A DNA stretch of 64,000 nt from Methylobacterium sp. Leaf118. Its GTDB lineage: Bacteria; Pseudomonadota; Alphaproteobacteria; Rhizobiales; Beijerinckiaceae. Positions 38,410 to 49,703 of the stretch are shown here, piece after piece. The DNA lies in the NCBI RefSeq assembly GCF_920984675.1, contig NZ_CAKLBV010000019.1, forward strand, positions 1 through 64,000. The letters are read 5' to 3'. Position 1 is the stretch's first letter. The number at the start of each line of letters is the position of its first letter. The notes beneath the pieces were generated by a model. The model made no database searches. It was not told where the DNA came from and worked only from the letters and a program-made list of their open reading frames with translations. Both the position numbers and the translations under genes were made by a program.

Positions 38410-39969
38410 GTGCCGCCCGTCTCCCGGCCCCCTGCCCCGACCGCTGCCCCGCCCCCTGCCCCGCCCCCTGCCCCGACCCGGCGGGCGACCGTCGCGGGGC
38501 TCGGGGCGAGCCTGCTCGCCGCCGGCGCCGGGCCGGCGCTCGCGGGCGCGCCGACCTTCACCCTGCTCCTCGTCAACGACATCTACGCGATGTCGGCGGT
38601 CGAGGGCCGCGGCGGCTTTGCCCGGCTCAACGCCGTGGTGAAGGCCGAGCGGGCCCGCGGCGTGCCCCTGCTCTACGCCCATGCGGGCGACTGCTTCTCG
38701 CCCTCGCTGATGTCGGGCTTCGACAAGGGCGCCCACATCGTGGCGCTGCACAACCTCGCGCCCCCCGACATCTTCGTGCCGGGCAACCACGAATTCGATT
38801 TCGGCCCCGCAATCTTCGCCGAGCGACGGGCGGAGGCGCGCTTCCCGTTCTTCGCGGCGAACCTGCGCGACGGGGCGGGCCAGCCCCTACCGGGGGTGAA
38901 GGACGCGGCGATCGTCGAACTGGGCGGCGTGCGCGTCGGCCTCGTCGGGATCGCGCTCCAGGCCACGCCCGAGAAGTCGCAATCCGGCTCCCTGCGGTTC
39001 GGCCCCGAGATCGAGACCCTGGCGGCGGAGGCGGCGAAGCTGCGGGCGTCCGGCGCGCAGATGATCGTCGGCGTGGCCCACACCGCCCGGCCGGTGGACG
39101 AGGCGATCCAGCGGGCGCGCATCGTCGACATCCTGCTCTCGGGCCACGATCACGATCTCGTGGTGCGCGACGACGGGCAGGCGGTGCTGGTCGAATCCGG
39201 CCACGACGCCCAGTCGGTCACGGCCATCGACGTGTACGTCACCGATGCCGGCCATGGCCCGCTGCGCTGGCGGGCCGCCTTCCGCATCCACGACACCGCC
39301 GAGGTGACGCCCGATCCCGAGACCGCCGCCCTCGTGGCGCGGATCGAAGGGGAGCTGTCGCGGGAACTCGACGTGGTGCTCGGCACGACCCAGGCGCCCC
39401 TCGACAGCCGCATCGCCAGCGTGCGGGCGCGGGAGGCGAGCTTCGGCAGCCTCGTGGCCGACGCGGTGCGGGCGCAGACCGGCGCGCAGGTCGGCCTGAT
39501 GAACGGCGGCGGCATCCGCGGCGACCGGCTCTATCCGGCCGGCACCGCGCTCACCCGGCGCGACATCCTGAGCGAACTGCCCTTCGGCAACACCGTGGCG
39601 CTGGTCGCGATCAGCGGGGCGCGCCTGCGCGCCGCGCTGGAGAACGGCTACCGGGATCTCGGCCGTACCTCGGGCCGGTTCCTGCAGATCTCCGGCCTCA
39701 CCGTGACCCTCGACCCGAAGGCCCCCCCGGGCCGGCGCGTCGTCGCGGCGCGGGTCGGCGGGGTGCCCCTCGACGAGGCCGGCACCTACCAGGTCGCGGC
39801 CAACGACTTCATGCTGCGCGGCGGCAACGATTACGGGATGCTGGCCGACGGTCGCATCCTGATCGGCGACACCGACGGAACGCTTCTGGCCAATGCGGTG
39901 ATGTCCTTCATCCGCGCCCATGCGCCGCTTCCGGCGGAGACCGGGCCCCGCATCGAGGTTCTGCCGTGA
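38410..39969 (+). CDS. 5'-nucleotidase/UshA-type metallophosphatase, exported
   Basis: This is a 519-residue protein with a Pro/Ala-rich N-terminus encoded by a short tandem repeat (38429-38477) and a twin-arginine-like TRRATVAGLGAS export signal. The metallophosphatase part has PGNHEFDFG (about 118-126), GVAHTARP and LLSGHDHD (about 234-241); the C-terminal 5'-nucleotidase domain has NGGGIRGD (about 364-371) and RGGNDYGML. The first metal motif reads NDIYAMS where most members have D-x-H. Periplasmic nucleotide or phosphoester hydrolysis is likely. The GTG start at 38410 could be replaced by a later one. It overlaps ung by GTGA. Confidence 0.88.
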   Translation: MPPVSRPPAPTAAPPPAPPPAPTRRATVAGLGASLLAAGAGPALAGAPTFTLLLVNDIYAMSAVEGRGGFARLNAVVKAERARGVPLLYAHAGDCFSPSLMSGFDKGAHIVALHNLAPPDIFVPGNHEFDFGPAIFAERRAEARFPFFAANLRDGAGQPLPGVKDAAIVELGGVRVGLVGIALQATPEKSQSGSLRFGPEIETLAAEAAKLRASGAQMIVGVAHTARPVDEAIQRARIVDILLSGHDHDLVVRDDGQAVLVESGHDAQSVTAIDVYVTDAGHGPLRWRAAFRIHDTAEVTPDPETAALVARIEGELSRELDVVLGTTQAPLDSRIASVRAREASFGSLVADAVRAQTGAQVGLMNGGGIRGDRLYPAGTALTRRDILSELPFGNTVALVAISGARLRAALENGYRDLGRTSGRFLQISGLTVTLDPKAPPGRRVVAARVGGVPLDEAGTYQVAANDFMLRGGNDYGMLADGRILIGDTDGTLLANAVMSFIRAHAPLPAETGPRIEVLP

Positions 39970-40667
39970 CCGCCACGCCCGTCGAAGCCGCGCTCGCCGC
40001 CTTCCGGGCAAGCGGCTCGCCCTGGCTCGCCCTGCCCTTCTTCCGGGAGGGCGCCGCCGACGCGGTGGCCCGGGCCATCGACGCGCGCGTCGCGGCGGGC
40101 GCGCGCATCCTGCCCGAACCGTCGGCGATCTTCCGGGCCCTGACGCTGACGCCCCTGCCGAAGGTCAAGGCGGTGATCCTCGGCCAGGACCCCTACCCGA
40201 CCCCGGGCGATGCCAACGGGCTGGCGTTCTCCTATGTCGGCGGGCGCCGCCTGCCGGCCTCGCTCAAGGTCATCCTGGCCGAACTCGCCCGCCCGGGCGG
40301 CAAGCCCGACCTCTCGACCGGCGACCTGACGCCCTGGGCCGAGCGCGGCGTGCTGCTGCTCAATTCCGCACTCACCGTGGAAGCCGGCAAGTCCGGGGCG
40401 CATCTGCGGCTCGGCTGGTCGGCGCTCACCGATGAGGCGGTGGCTGCGGTCTCCGCCGGGGAGGAGCCCGCCGTGTTCCTGCTCTGGGGCGCCCAGGCGC
40501 GGGCCCGCGAGGCGCTGATCGACGGACGCCACCACGGCATCGTCGCCTCGGGCCATCCCTCCCCGCTCAACCGCGCCCGGGACTTCCCCGGCTCCCGCCC
40601 CTTCGATCGCGCCAATGCCTGGCTCGAAGCCCATGGCCGGGCGCCGATCGACTGGCGCTTGGACTGA
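39966..40667 (+). CDS. ung: Uracil-DNA glycosylase (family 1)
   Basis: This is a 233-residue repair enzyme removing uracil from DNA. The catalytic water-activating motif GQDPYPTPGDANGLAFS (about 73-89) and the DNA-intercalating loop GHPSPLN (about 195-201) are intact; LLLNSALTVEAGKSGAH lies between. The GTG start overlaps the phosphatase stop. Length is normal. Confidence 0.96.
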   Translation: MTATPVEAALAAFRASGSPWLALPFFREGAADAVARAIDARVAAGARILPEPSAIFRALTLTPLPKVKAVILGQDPYPTPGDANGLAFSYVGGRRLPASLKVILAELARPGGKPDLSTGDLTPWAERGVLLLNSALTVEAGKSGAHLRLGWSALTDEAVAAVSAGEEPAVFLLWGAQARAREALIDGRHHGIVASGHPSPLNRARDFPGSRPFDRANAWLEAHGRAPIDWRLD

Positions 40668-40697
40668 GCGACCCTTTCCGTCCCCTCGAACGCGAAA

Positions 40698-40720
40698 GGC
40701 CCCGCCACGGGGGCGGGGCC
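40698..40720. terminator. Bidirectional hairpin terminator between ung and the 67-aa protein gene
   Basis: Perfect 9-nt arms GGCCCCGCC (40698-40706) and GGCGGGGCC (40712-40720) with a 5-nt loop lie between two converging genes. An A-run precedes it (CGAAAGG) but no long T-run follows on either side. Confidence 0.65.
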
Positions 40721-40758
40721 GATTAGGACGACCGAGAGACGGCCTCTGCGAGGCGGGA

Positions 40759-40962
40759 TTACGCGGCGCGGCGGGCGCGGGTCGCGAAGGCGTTCTCGTT
40801 GGCCGGGAGGACGGCCGACCGGGTGGCGGCGACGGGGCTCGGGCCCTGCAGGCGGGTCATCTCGCCGGCGGAGACCTGACCGACACCGCCAAAGCGCTCG
40901 GCCAGCATCACGACCAGGGTGGTCTGGGCGATGGCGGCGGCGAGAACGAGGAGTGCGATCAT
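40759..40962 (-). CDS. Small single-helix membrane protein (67 aa)
   Basis: This is a 67-residue protein. The start MIALLVLAAAIAQTTLVVML is one membrane helix; a polar tail of about 45 residues follows (GVGQVSAGEMTRLQGPSPVA, ending ATRARRAA). No family was recognised. CTGCCCCGATG gives a weak ribosome-binding site. It has its own promoter region with two palindromes (40986-41037), which makes it look like a regulated monocistronic gene. A longer frame from 41058 would run through the palindromes and is unlikely. Confidence 0.65.
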   Translation of the reverse strand: MIALLVLAAAIAQTTLVVMLAERFGGVGQVSAGEMTRLQGPSPVAATRSAVLPANENAFATRARRAA

Positions 40963-40985
40963 CGGGGCAGGTCCGTTTGGTGCGT

Positions 40986-41037
40986 TGCGATAAAGCTTAT
41001 ATCGCACCGCACATTGGTATCTGGTATACCAGATACC
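40986..41037 (-). promoter_or_regulatory. Promoter region with two palindromes upstream of the 67-aa protein gene
   Basis: A perfect 22-bp palindrome (half GGTATCTGGTA, 41016-41037) contains TGGTATACCA, the form bound by GntR/FadR-type dimers. Closer to the gene is a second repeat, TGCGATA (40986-40992) and TATCGCA (41000-41006), within which the minus strand reads TATAAG, a plausible -10 box. A repressor on the first site would cover the -35 region. Confidence 0.65.
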
Positions 41038-41101
41038 TCCCTCCTGACATTCCGCCAACGCATGCCTCGCGGACCGCCGCCCCCGCGCCCGGCGCTGCCC
41101 G

Positions 41102-42001
41102 CTAGGGCTTCTTCGGATCCGCGGCCGGCGGGGTGGCGGCGGGCGCGCCCGGGCGATCGACCTTGGCGGCCTCGCGGAGCTTGATGATCGTCTCCTGCTG
41201 CGCCTTGCGCGAGAGGTACTGGTCGATCTGCTCCTTCATCTCGTCGAAGGTGGGCACCGGCTTCGTGCGCTTCTCCTCGACCCGCAGCACGTGCCAGCCG
41301 AACTGGGTCTTGACCGGCTCGGAGACCTGTCCCGGCGCCAGCTTGAAGGCGGCTTCGGCGAAGGGCTTGACCATCCGCTCCTGGGTGAACCAGCCGAGAT
41401 CGCCCCCTTCCGTCTTGGAGCCGGGATCCTTCGAGACCTCGCCCGCGATCTTGGCGAAATCCTCGCCGCCCTTGATGCGCGCGGCGATCTTCTTCGCCTC
41501 ATCCTCGCTCTCGACGAGGATGTGGCGGGCGCGCACCTCCTCCTCGGGCTTCATCGCGGTCACGGTCTGGTCGTAGAGGGCCTTGGCGGCCTCCGGGGTG
41601 ACCGACTTCTTGGTCTCGCGCTCGAGGTATTCGTCGAGCAGCAGCTTGTCGCGGAAATAGGCGAGCTTGCGCTTGAAGTCGGGGCTGTCGCCGACCTTGG
41701 CGGCATCGGCGGCCTGGGCGCCGACCTTCAGGTCGACCATGTAGTCGATCAGCAGGTTCTTCTTGGCCGCCTCGTCCACGCCGGGCAGCGACAGGGCCGG
41801 GTCCTCGGCGGCGAGCGCGAGGTCGGCGCCGGTGATCGGCTGGCCGTTCACCTTGGCGACCACCGCGTCGGGGGCCGGGGCCGCCGCCGACGGACCGGCC
41901 GCGCCCGCTCCTTGTCCCGCTCCCTGCGCCAGGGCGAGCCCCGGCAGCGCCAGGAGCAGGGCGGCGGCGCCGGCGCGCCGGAGATGGGTCGGGATCGTCA
42001 T
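41102..42001 (-). CDS. Parvulin-type peptidyl-prolyl cis-trans isomerase (SurA/PrsA-like)
   Basis: This is a 299-residue secreted folding factor. A signal peptide (about 1-26, ending ALPGLALAQG) is followed by a SurA-type N-terminal helical part. One parvulin domain (about 155-245) contains VRARHILVESEDEAK, GGDLGWFTQERMV and FGWHVLRVEEKR. The C-terminal helix ends in a Pro/Ala-rich tail. It probably assists folding of envelope proteins in the periplasm. It is divergent from secA, with about 330 nt between the starts that hold no other recognised gene. Confidence 0.93.
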   Translation of the reverse strand: MTIPTHLRRAGAAALLLALPGLALAQGAGQGAGAAGPSAAAPAPDAVVAKVNGQPITGADLALAAEDPALSLPGVDEAAKKNLLIDYMVDLKVGAQAADAAKVGDSPDFKRKLAYFRDKLLLDEYLERETKKSVTPEAAKALYDQTVTAMKPEEEVRARHILVESEDEAKKIAARIKGGEDFAKIAGEVSKDPGSKTEGGDLGWFTQERMVKPFAEAAFKLAPGQVSEPVKTQFGWHVLRVEEKRTKPVPTFDEMKEQIDQYLSRKAQQETIIKLREAAKVDRPGAPAATPPAADPKKP

Positions 42002-42332
42002 CGGGAAGGCTCGTCCTTGGGCGAGGCCGCCGCGGGCCGGCATCTTGCGGCCGGTCTCGTGCGGAGGCGGTCTGTCTCGGCGCGGCGGGTGCCGCGGCGC
42101 GCCACAGGTGGAATCTCTTCCGGTCAAAGGCAAGCGTGGCGGCGGCCGGCACGCGCGCTCGTGAGCAGGGGCGCCGGGCGGTCTTGAAGCCGGTCACGGC
42201 AGAAGCCGCGAGGCTCGTCGATGCGGGCGGATGCGGCGCGCACGATTTATCTCTATAAGCCCGCCCAACGCGAGGCCGGCGGCGTTTCCGCAAACGCCGC
42301 CGCGCGACACTTTTCAGGACCGCAGGTTCACG

Positions 42333-45251
<2,919 letters not shown>

Positions 45252-45257
45252 GCCCCG

Positions 45258-45662
45258 GTGACCGTCGTCTACGCGCGGGAGCCGGATCTCGGCGCCGAGG
45301 CCTTCCAGGAGGTTCTCGTCGCCTCCGGCCTCGCGCCGCGGCGCCCGGCCGAGATCCTCGAACGGCTCGGGCGGATGCTGGCGGGCGCCGACCTGATCAT
45401 CACCGCCCGCCTCGACGGGCGGCTCGTCGGCGTCGCCCGCACGCTCACCGACTTCGCCTTCTGCGCCTATCTCTCGGACCTCGCCGTCGCCCGCGACGTC
45501 CAGGGCCTCGGCATCGGCCGCGGGTTGATCGCGGAGACCCGCAAGGCCGCCGGCCCCGAAGCGAGCCTGCTGCTGACCGCCGCGCCGGGCGTCGAGGCCT
45601 ATTATGACGGGCTCGGCATGCCCCGCGTCCCCCACGCCTTCCGCTACGAGCGGGAGCGGTGA
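45258..45662 (+). CDS. GNAT-family acetyltransferase
   Basis: This is a 134-residue GNAT domain. LSDLAVARDVQGLGIGRGLI (about 75-94) contains the acetyl-CoA-binding Q/RxxGxG/A loop, and VEAYYDGLGMPRV is the usual C-terminal element. The GTG start lies 6 nt after secA, so it is probably translated from the secA message. The substrate is unknown. Confidence 0.88.
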   Translation: MTVVYAREPDLGAEAFQEVLVASGLAPRRPAEILERLGRMLAGADLIITARLDGRLVGVARTLTDFAFCAYLSDLAVARDVQGLGIGRGLIAETRKAAGPEASLLLTAAPGVEAYYDGLGMPRVPHAFRYERER

Positions 45663-45666
45663 CGGG

Positions 45667-46857
45667 TCAGGGCGCCTCGGCGGCGAGCGCCTCCAGCACG
45701 GCGTGCGCCGCCCTCACCCGGGCAGGGATCGGGACGTTGCGGTTGGCCAGCATGACGAGGCCGATGCCCTTCGCCGGCACGAAGGCGACGTAGGCGCCGA
45801 ACCCGTTGGTCGAGCCGGTCTTGTTGAACAGCGTCGGCCCCGAGGGCGCCTGCGGCGGCGCGAGCGGCGTCGCCGGGTTGGGCGCGAGGATCATCGCGGG
45901 GCCGTTGCCGGCGAGCAGCCGCTCGAGCGGGACCGGATAGGGATATTGCTCCCAGCCGAAGCCCTGCACCATGTCGCCGACCCGGACGCGCCCAAGCTGG
46001 GTCGCCTCGACCGCCCGCCGCAGCGGGTCGGGCAGTTGATCCGGCCGCAGATTCACCTCGACGAACCGGAGCATGTCCGCGACGGTGGCCTTGATGCCGT
46101 AGGCCTCGGCGTCGAGCGGCCCCGGAGCGACCCGGACGGGCCGGCCCTCGGCGGTCGTGCCCCAGGCGTAGCGATCCATCGCGCGCTCCGGCACCCGCAC
46201 GACGCTGCCCGTGAGGCCGAGCCCCGGGAACAGCCGCGTCTCGATCAATTCGGGGAACGCGCCGTCGAGCGCCCGGGCCGCGGCGAGTCCGAACAGGCCG
46301 AGGCTCGGATTCGAGTAGAGCCGCTGCGTGCCGGGCGGGGCCGTGGGGCCCCAGTGCCGGAAATAGGCGATCATCGAGGCCGTGTCGGTGACCGTGTCGG
46401 GAAATTGCAGCGGCAGGCCGCCGGCCGTGTAGGTGCCGAGATCGGCCAGGGTCGCGGCGTCGAGGGGCGTGCCGCGCAGCTCCGGCAGGAACCGGCCCGG
46501 ATGATCGGCGAAGGACAGCCGGCCGAGGGCCTCCGCCGCGCCGGCGAGCGTCGCGGTGAAGACCTTGCTGACCGAGCCGATCTCGAACAGCGTGTCCGGC
46601 GTAACAGGCCGGTTGTCCGGCCCCGCCCTGTGCCCGACCGTGAAGACGGCGCGCTCGCCGCCGACCGTCACGGCGACGGCGAGCCCGGGCGCGCCGTACT
46701 CGGTCCGGATCGGCCCGAAGGCCCGCTCCACCGCGGCGGCGATCCGGCCGGCCCGGTCGTCGGCCCGGTCGTCGGCCATGGCGGCCATGGCGGGCAGGAG
46801 GAGGATCAGAGCCCATGACAGCAGCGCCCGCGCAACGACGGTTCCCGTGACCGGCAT
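45667..46857 (-). CDS. Class C beta-lactamase (AmpC-like)
   Basis: This is a 396-residue periplasmic serine hydrolase with a signal peptide (about 1-28, ending AMAAMA). The three active-site boxes are present in order: SVSK (about 97-100), YSN (about 183-185) and KTG in NKTGSTNGFGAY (about 345-356). This matches class C beta-lactamases rather than the broader serine-hydrolase family, since the KTG box is exact. No ampR-type regulator is adjacent; the divergent neighbour is a phosphopantetheinyl transferase. Actual resistance is not implied by sequence alone. Confidence 0.9.
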   Translation of the reverse strand: MPVTGTVVARALLSWALILLLPAMAAMADDRADDRAGRIAAAVERAFGPIRTEYGAPGLAVAVTVGGERAVFTVGHRAGPDNRPVTPDTLFEIGSVSKVFTATLAGAAEALGRLSFADHPGRFLPELRGTPLDAATLADLGTYTAGGLPLQFPDTVTDTASMIAYFRHWGPTAPPGTQRLYSNPSLGLFGLAAARALDGAFPELIETRLFPGLGLTGSVVRVPERAMDRYAWGTTAEGRPVRVAPGPLDAEAYGIKATVADMLRFVEVNLRPDQLPDPLRRAVEATQLGRVRVGDMVQGFGWEQYPYPVPLERLLAGNGPAMILAPNPATPLAPPQAPSGPTLFNKTGSTNGFGAYVAFVPAKGIGLVMLANRNVPIPARVRAAHAVLEALAAEAP

Positions 46858-46890
46858 CGGATGTCCTCCCACCCGTGAAGGGGCTCGGCC

Positions 46891-47697
46891 ATGAGGGAGG
46901 ACGAACCCGCCGGGAGCGTGGCGGCGCCGCTCGTGCGCCAGCTCCCCCTCGCGCTGACCGCGCCGTCCGGCGCGGGCCGGGCCGGGCTGGCTCTGGCCGC
47001 CGCCCCGCTCGGCTGGCTCGACGCGCACCGCGCCGGGATCCTGCACCCCGACGAGGAGGCCCTGCTGACCGACCGCCTGCATGCCCGCCGCCGCCACGGC
47101 CTCCTGGTCGGGCGCTACGCGGCCAAGCGGGCGCTCGCGGTGCTGCATCCCGATCGCGACCCCCGCGGGTTCGCGATCCGGCCCGGCGTGCTGGAGCAGC
47201 CGGTCCTGTCCGCGGAGGGCCTGGGCAATCTCGGCGTCAGCCTGTCGCATGCGGGTCCGGTCGCCGTGGCAATCGCCTTTCCCGAGGGCTGCCCGATGGG
47301 GATCGACCTCGAACGGGCCCGGCCCGACCTCGTGCCGCTGCTCCTCGACCAGACCTTGCCGGCCGAGCGGCAATGCCTCGCCGCCTGCCTCGACGCGCCG
47401 GAAGCCGAGCGGCTGACCCGGCTGTGGTGCCTGAAGGAGGCCCTGTCCAAGGCCTTGCGCTGCGGCCTGACGGTGCCGACGGCGCTCCTCGCCGTCGGCG
47501 GCATCGAGCGCTCGGCCCAGGGGCTCGTCGCCACCTTCGCGAATTTCGCCCAGTATCAGGGTCTCAGCTTCGCCGCGGGCGACCTCGCCGCCGCTCTGGT
47601 CTGGCCGCGCACCGTCACGCTGTCGATCGCGGCGGCGGACCGGGCGGGATGGCAGGCGGCCCTGGCGGAGGCCGCCGCGGGCTGGCCGGGGGATTAG
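46891..47697 (+). CDS. 4'-phosphopantetheinyl transferase superfamily protein
   Basis: This is a 268-residue Sfp-type enzyme that loads phosphopantetheine onto carrier proteins. Key segments are LVGRYAAKRAL (about 72-82), VSLSHAGPVAVAIAF (about 115-129), MGIDLERARPD (about 136-146, Mg-binding Asp) and RLWCLKEALSKAL (about 180-192, with the catalytic WxxKEA-like motif reading WCLKEA). The carrier protein it serves is not encoded here. It starts 33 nt from the divergent beta-lactamase gene. Its stop codon lies inside the first bases of repeat copy B. Confidence 0.9.
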   Translation: MREDEPAGSVAAPLVRQLPLALTAPSGAGRAGLALAAAPLGWLDAHRAGILHPDEEALLTDRLHARRRHGLLVGRYAAKRALAVLHPDRDPRGFAIRPGVLEQPVLSAEGLGNLGVSLSHAGPVAVAIAFPEGCPMGIDLERARPDLVPLLLDQTLPAERQCLAACLDAPEAERLTRLWCLKEALSKALRCGLTVPTALLAVGGIERSAQGLVATFANFAQYQGLSFAAGDLAAALVWPRTVTLSIAAADRAGWQAALAEAAAGWPGD

Positions 47698-47741
47698 AGC
47701 CTCGGCCCGAGAGGTGGACACCGGCTCTCGGACAGAGCCGG
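47695..47741. repeat. Partial copy of the palindromic intergenic repeat (copy B)
   Basis: TAGAGCCTCGGCCCGAGAGG and the following ACACCGGCTCTCGG match the 5' half of the copy at 48023-48128 with about nine differences in 46 nt, but the long stem-loop part is missing. Its first three bases are the stop codon of the phosphopantetheinyl transferase gene. Confidence 0.65.
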
Positions 47742-47749
47742 AGGCCGGG

Positions 47750-47960
47750 TCAGGCCCGATCGAGCGGACGAAGCCGTCGACCGCGTGGCGCCGCTGCGCC
47801 GACGGGCCGTTCAGGGCGGTGGCGTTCTGCAGGACCATGTCCGCCGCCCGGCCCGTGGCACTGGCCGCGCCGATCACGGATTCGATCTCCCCGGTCGCCG
47901 AGCGCATGCCCTGCGAGGCGGCGGCGATGTTGCGCGCGATACGCGATCGCGCTGCGCTCC
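47750..47960 (-). pseudogene. Remnant of a methyl-accepting chemotaxis protein, C-terminal end
   Basis: On the minus strand about 65 codons read IARNIAAASQGMRSATGEIE, followed by ASATGRAADMVLQNATALNG and RRHAVDGFVRSIGPD. This is the end of an MCP signalling domain, where receptors normally have a helix before the last R/K-rich turn. There is no start, no upstream receptor, and the frame continues past the usual end without a stop. It is flanked by repeat copies B and C. Confidence 0.6.
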
Positions 47961-48409
47961 CAGGGGGCAGCGTCGGTCTCGCCAGCGATCGTCAGACCGT
48001 CACGCGAGAAGGATCTGGAATCATAGAGCATCGGTCCGATAGGTGGGAACCGGCTTTCGGAAAAAAGCCGATGCGGCACAAGAACCTAGCGCATCGTCCT
48101 GGATACGATATCCAGGACGATGCGCTAGTGTGATTCACCAGGGTGAACGATTCGATGATTGTTCACCGCGGCCCGTTCCGGGAGGCAGGAGCGGGTTCCG
48201 AACCGTGTGCCTCCGGTGGGACTGTCTGGGTCCGCTGCAACGGAGTGCGCTCTGCGCCGTCCGCACGCTCGCCCGGAAACGCTCGAGCGCGTGCGGGATG
48301 GGTTCGACGTGTCGCGACATCGCGGAGGCCAGGGCCCCAGCGGGTCGGCCGGTCGCCCCGTGAAGGCGCGTGGACCCCGACCGTCGGTCGGGATCCGCGC
48401 CGATTGCGA
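47961..48409. other. Non-coding stretch with repeat copy C, no intact gene
   Basis: Apart from the repeat at 48023-48128, this stretch carries no frame with recognisable protein character. Together with the pseudogene it makes a gene-free gap of about 710 nt between the phosphopantetheinyl transferase and esterase genes, probably a site of past rearrangement. Confidence 0.6.
48023..48128. repeat. Full copy of the palindromic intergenic repeat (copy C)
   Basis: A lead sequence TAGAGCATCGGTCCGATAGG and a small stem CGGCTTTCGG-AAAAAAGCCG are followed by a near-perfect cruciform, 48086-48128. That cruciform has 20-nt arms (left arm beginning CTAGCGCATCGTCCTGG) around a 3-nt CGA centre. Its order and the ACGAT centre recur in copy A. 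It is probably a REP-like element of the Methylobacterium group. Confidence 0.8.
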
Positions 48410-49621
48410 TCAGGCCTGACGGCCGGGCAGGGTGTGGCTCAGGAAGAAGTCCAGCATCGCCCGCGAGGCGTTCGGGCCGCCCGGATCGGTGAAGCTGCCC
48501 TCCGAGCTGCCCCCGGCCCAGGCATGGCCCGCGCCCTGGACCGACCAGGACTCGACCTGCACGCGGCCTGCCTCGTCGGCGTAGCGGGTGCGGGTGTAGG
48601 AATGGCCGTCGCTGCTGCCGCGCTCGCGCTGCGGCGTCAGGCCGGCGGCGCCGGCCTGGGCCAGCACCTCCTCGGCGTTGCGCGGGTTGACGGTGCCGTC
48701 ACCCTCGCCGTGGAAGACGATGGTGGGCACGCGCAGAGCCTGCGCGACCGAGCCCGCGCCGAAGCCGGACGCCCCGCCCGGCGCCTCGGAGCCCGGTGCG
48801 CCGACCCGCATGGCCGAGAGCGCCGACGGCAGATCCCGGGCGCAGCCCGCCGCGAGGCCCGAATGCACGCCCACCGCCGCGAACAGATCCGGATAGGCCC
48901 GGGCGATGTTGGCCGCCGCGGCCCCGCCCGCCGAGAGGCCGGCAATGTAGACCCGGGCGGGATCGATCGGGTGCTCGCTCGAGACCGCGCGCACGATCCC
49001 GGCGATGATGCCGGTCTCGCCCATCTCCCGGCCCTGGTCGGAGGGCTCGAACCAGTTCCAGCACTTCTGGGCGTTGGCCCGTCCGGACTGGCGCGGATAG
49101 ACCACGTAGATCCCTTCCTCCTCGGCCAGGACGTTCATGCGCGTGCCCGCGGCGAAGTCGTCGGGCGACTGCGAGCAGCCGTGCAGCATGACGACGAGCG
49201 GGCGCCGCCCGGAGCGGTGGCTCGGGACGAACAGCTTGTAGTCCCGCGCGCCGGCCGCGTTGGAGAAGCTGCGCTCGACGAACTGCCCGTCCTCCGAATT
49301 GCCGCCGCCCGGTGCCGAAGTGCCGGGAAGGTCGCCGACGAAGTCCTTCAGCGAGGGCGCCAGGGTGCGCAGGCTGCGCATCATCTGGTCGATGCCGTCC
49401 CGGAGCCTGTCGGGGATGGGCGCCGTATGGGCCTCGGATCCGGCGCCCCCCGCGGGGCCTTCGAGGCGGCGCGACGGATCCGCGGGCGGGTGGGCGGTCG
49501 GCGCCGAAGAGCCGCCGCCGAGGCTGCGCTGGATCAGCGCGGTGGCCTCGGCGAATCGGCCGTCCCGCGTCAGCCGGGTCGCCTCGGCCATGTCGGAGAG
49601 TCGGGAGGAATGCTCGGTCAT
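48410..49621 (-). CDS. PHB depolymerase-family esterase (LpqC-like)
   Basis: This is a 403-residue alpha/beta hydrolase. After a variable N-terminal 110 residues comes a catalytic domain with oxyanion motif MLHGCSQSPDDFA (about 163-175), nucleophile AGLSAGGAAAANI (about 236-248), acid in HGEGDGTVNPRN (about 313-324) and His in GAGHAWAGG (about 370-378). It fits the esterase_phb family, which includes intracellular PHB depolymerases and feruloyl esterases. No signal peptide is visible. It follows the ribbon-helix-helix gene by 82 nt on the same strand. Confidence 0.9.
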   Translation of the reverse strand: MTEHSSRLSDMAEATRLTRDGRFAEATALIQRSLGGGSSAPTAHPPADPSRRLEGPAGGAGSEAHTAPIPDRLRDGIDQMMRSLRTLAPSLKDFVGDLPGTSAPGGGNSEDGQFVERSFSNAAGARDYKLFVPSHRSGRRPLVVMLHGCSQSPDDFAAGTRMNVLAEEEGIYVVYPRQSGRANAQKCWNWFEPSDQGREMGETGIIAGIVRAVSSEHPIDPARVYIAGLSAGGAAAANIARAYPDLFAAVGVHSGLAAGCARDLPSALSAMRVGAPGSEAPGGASGFGAGSVAQALRVPTIVFHGEGDGTVNPRNAEEVLAQAGAAGLTPQRERGSSDGHSYTRTRYADEAGRVQVESWSVQGAGHAWAGGSSEGSFTDPGGPNASRAMLDFFLSHTLPGRQA

Positions 49622-49703
49622 TGAAAGTCTCGCTTTCCGGGTCGGCGACGGGCGTGCGCGAGCACAGCGGGTCACGAGGAAGGTGTGGGAGGCAGGGTCG
49701 AAC

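Noticed and set aside
38429..38477. A CRISPR-like or functional DNA repeat array in the C-rich tandem repeat
   Set aside because: Units are about 12 nt, imperfect and contiguous without spacers, and lie inside a reading frame coding for a Pro/Ala-rich N-terminus.
48143..49624. A plus-strand frame starting in the gap and running opposite the esterase gene
   Set aside because: The esterase on the minus strand has a full catalytic triad; the plus-strand frame has no domain.
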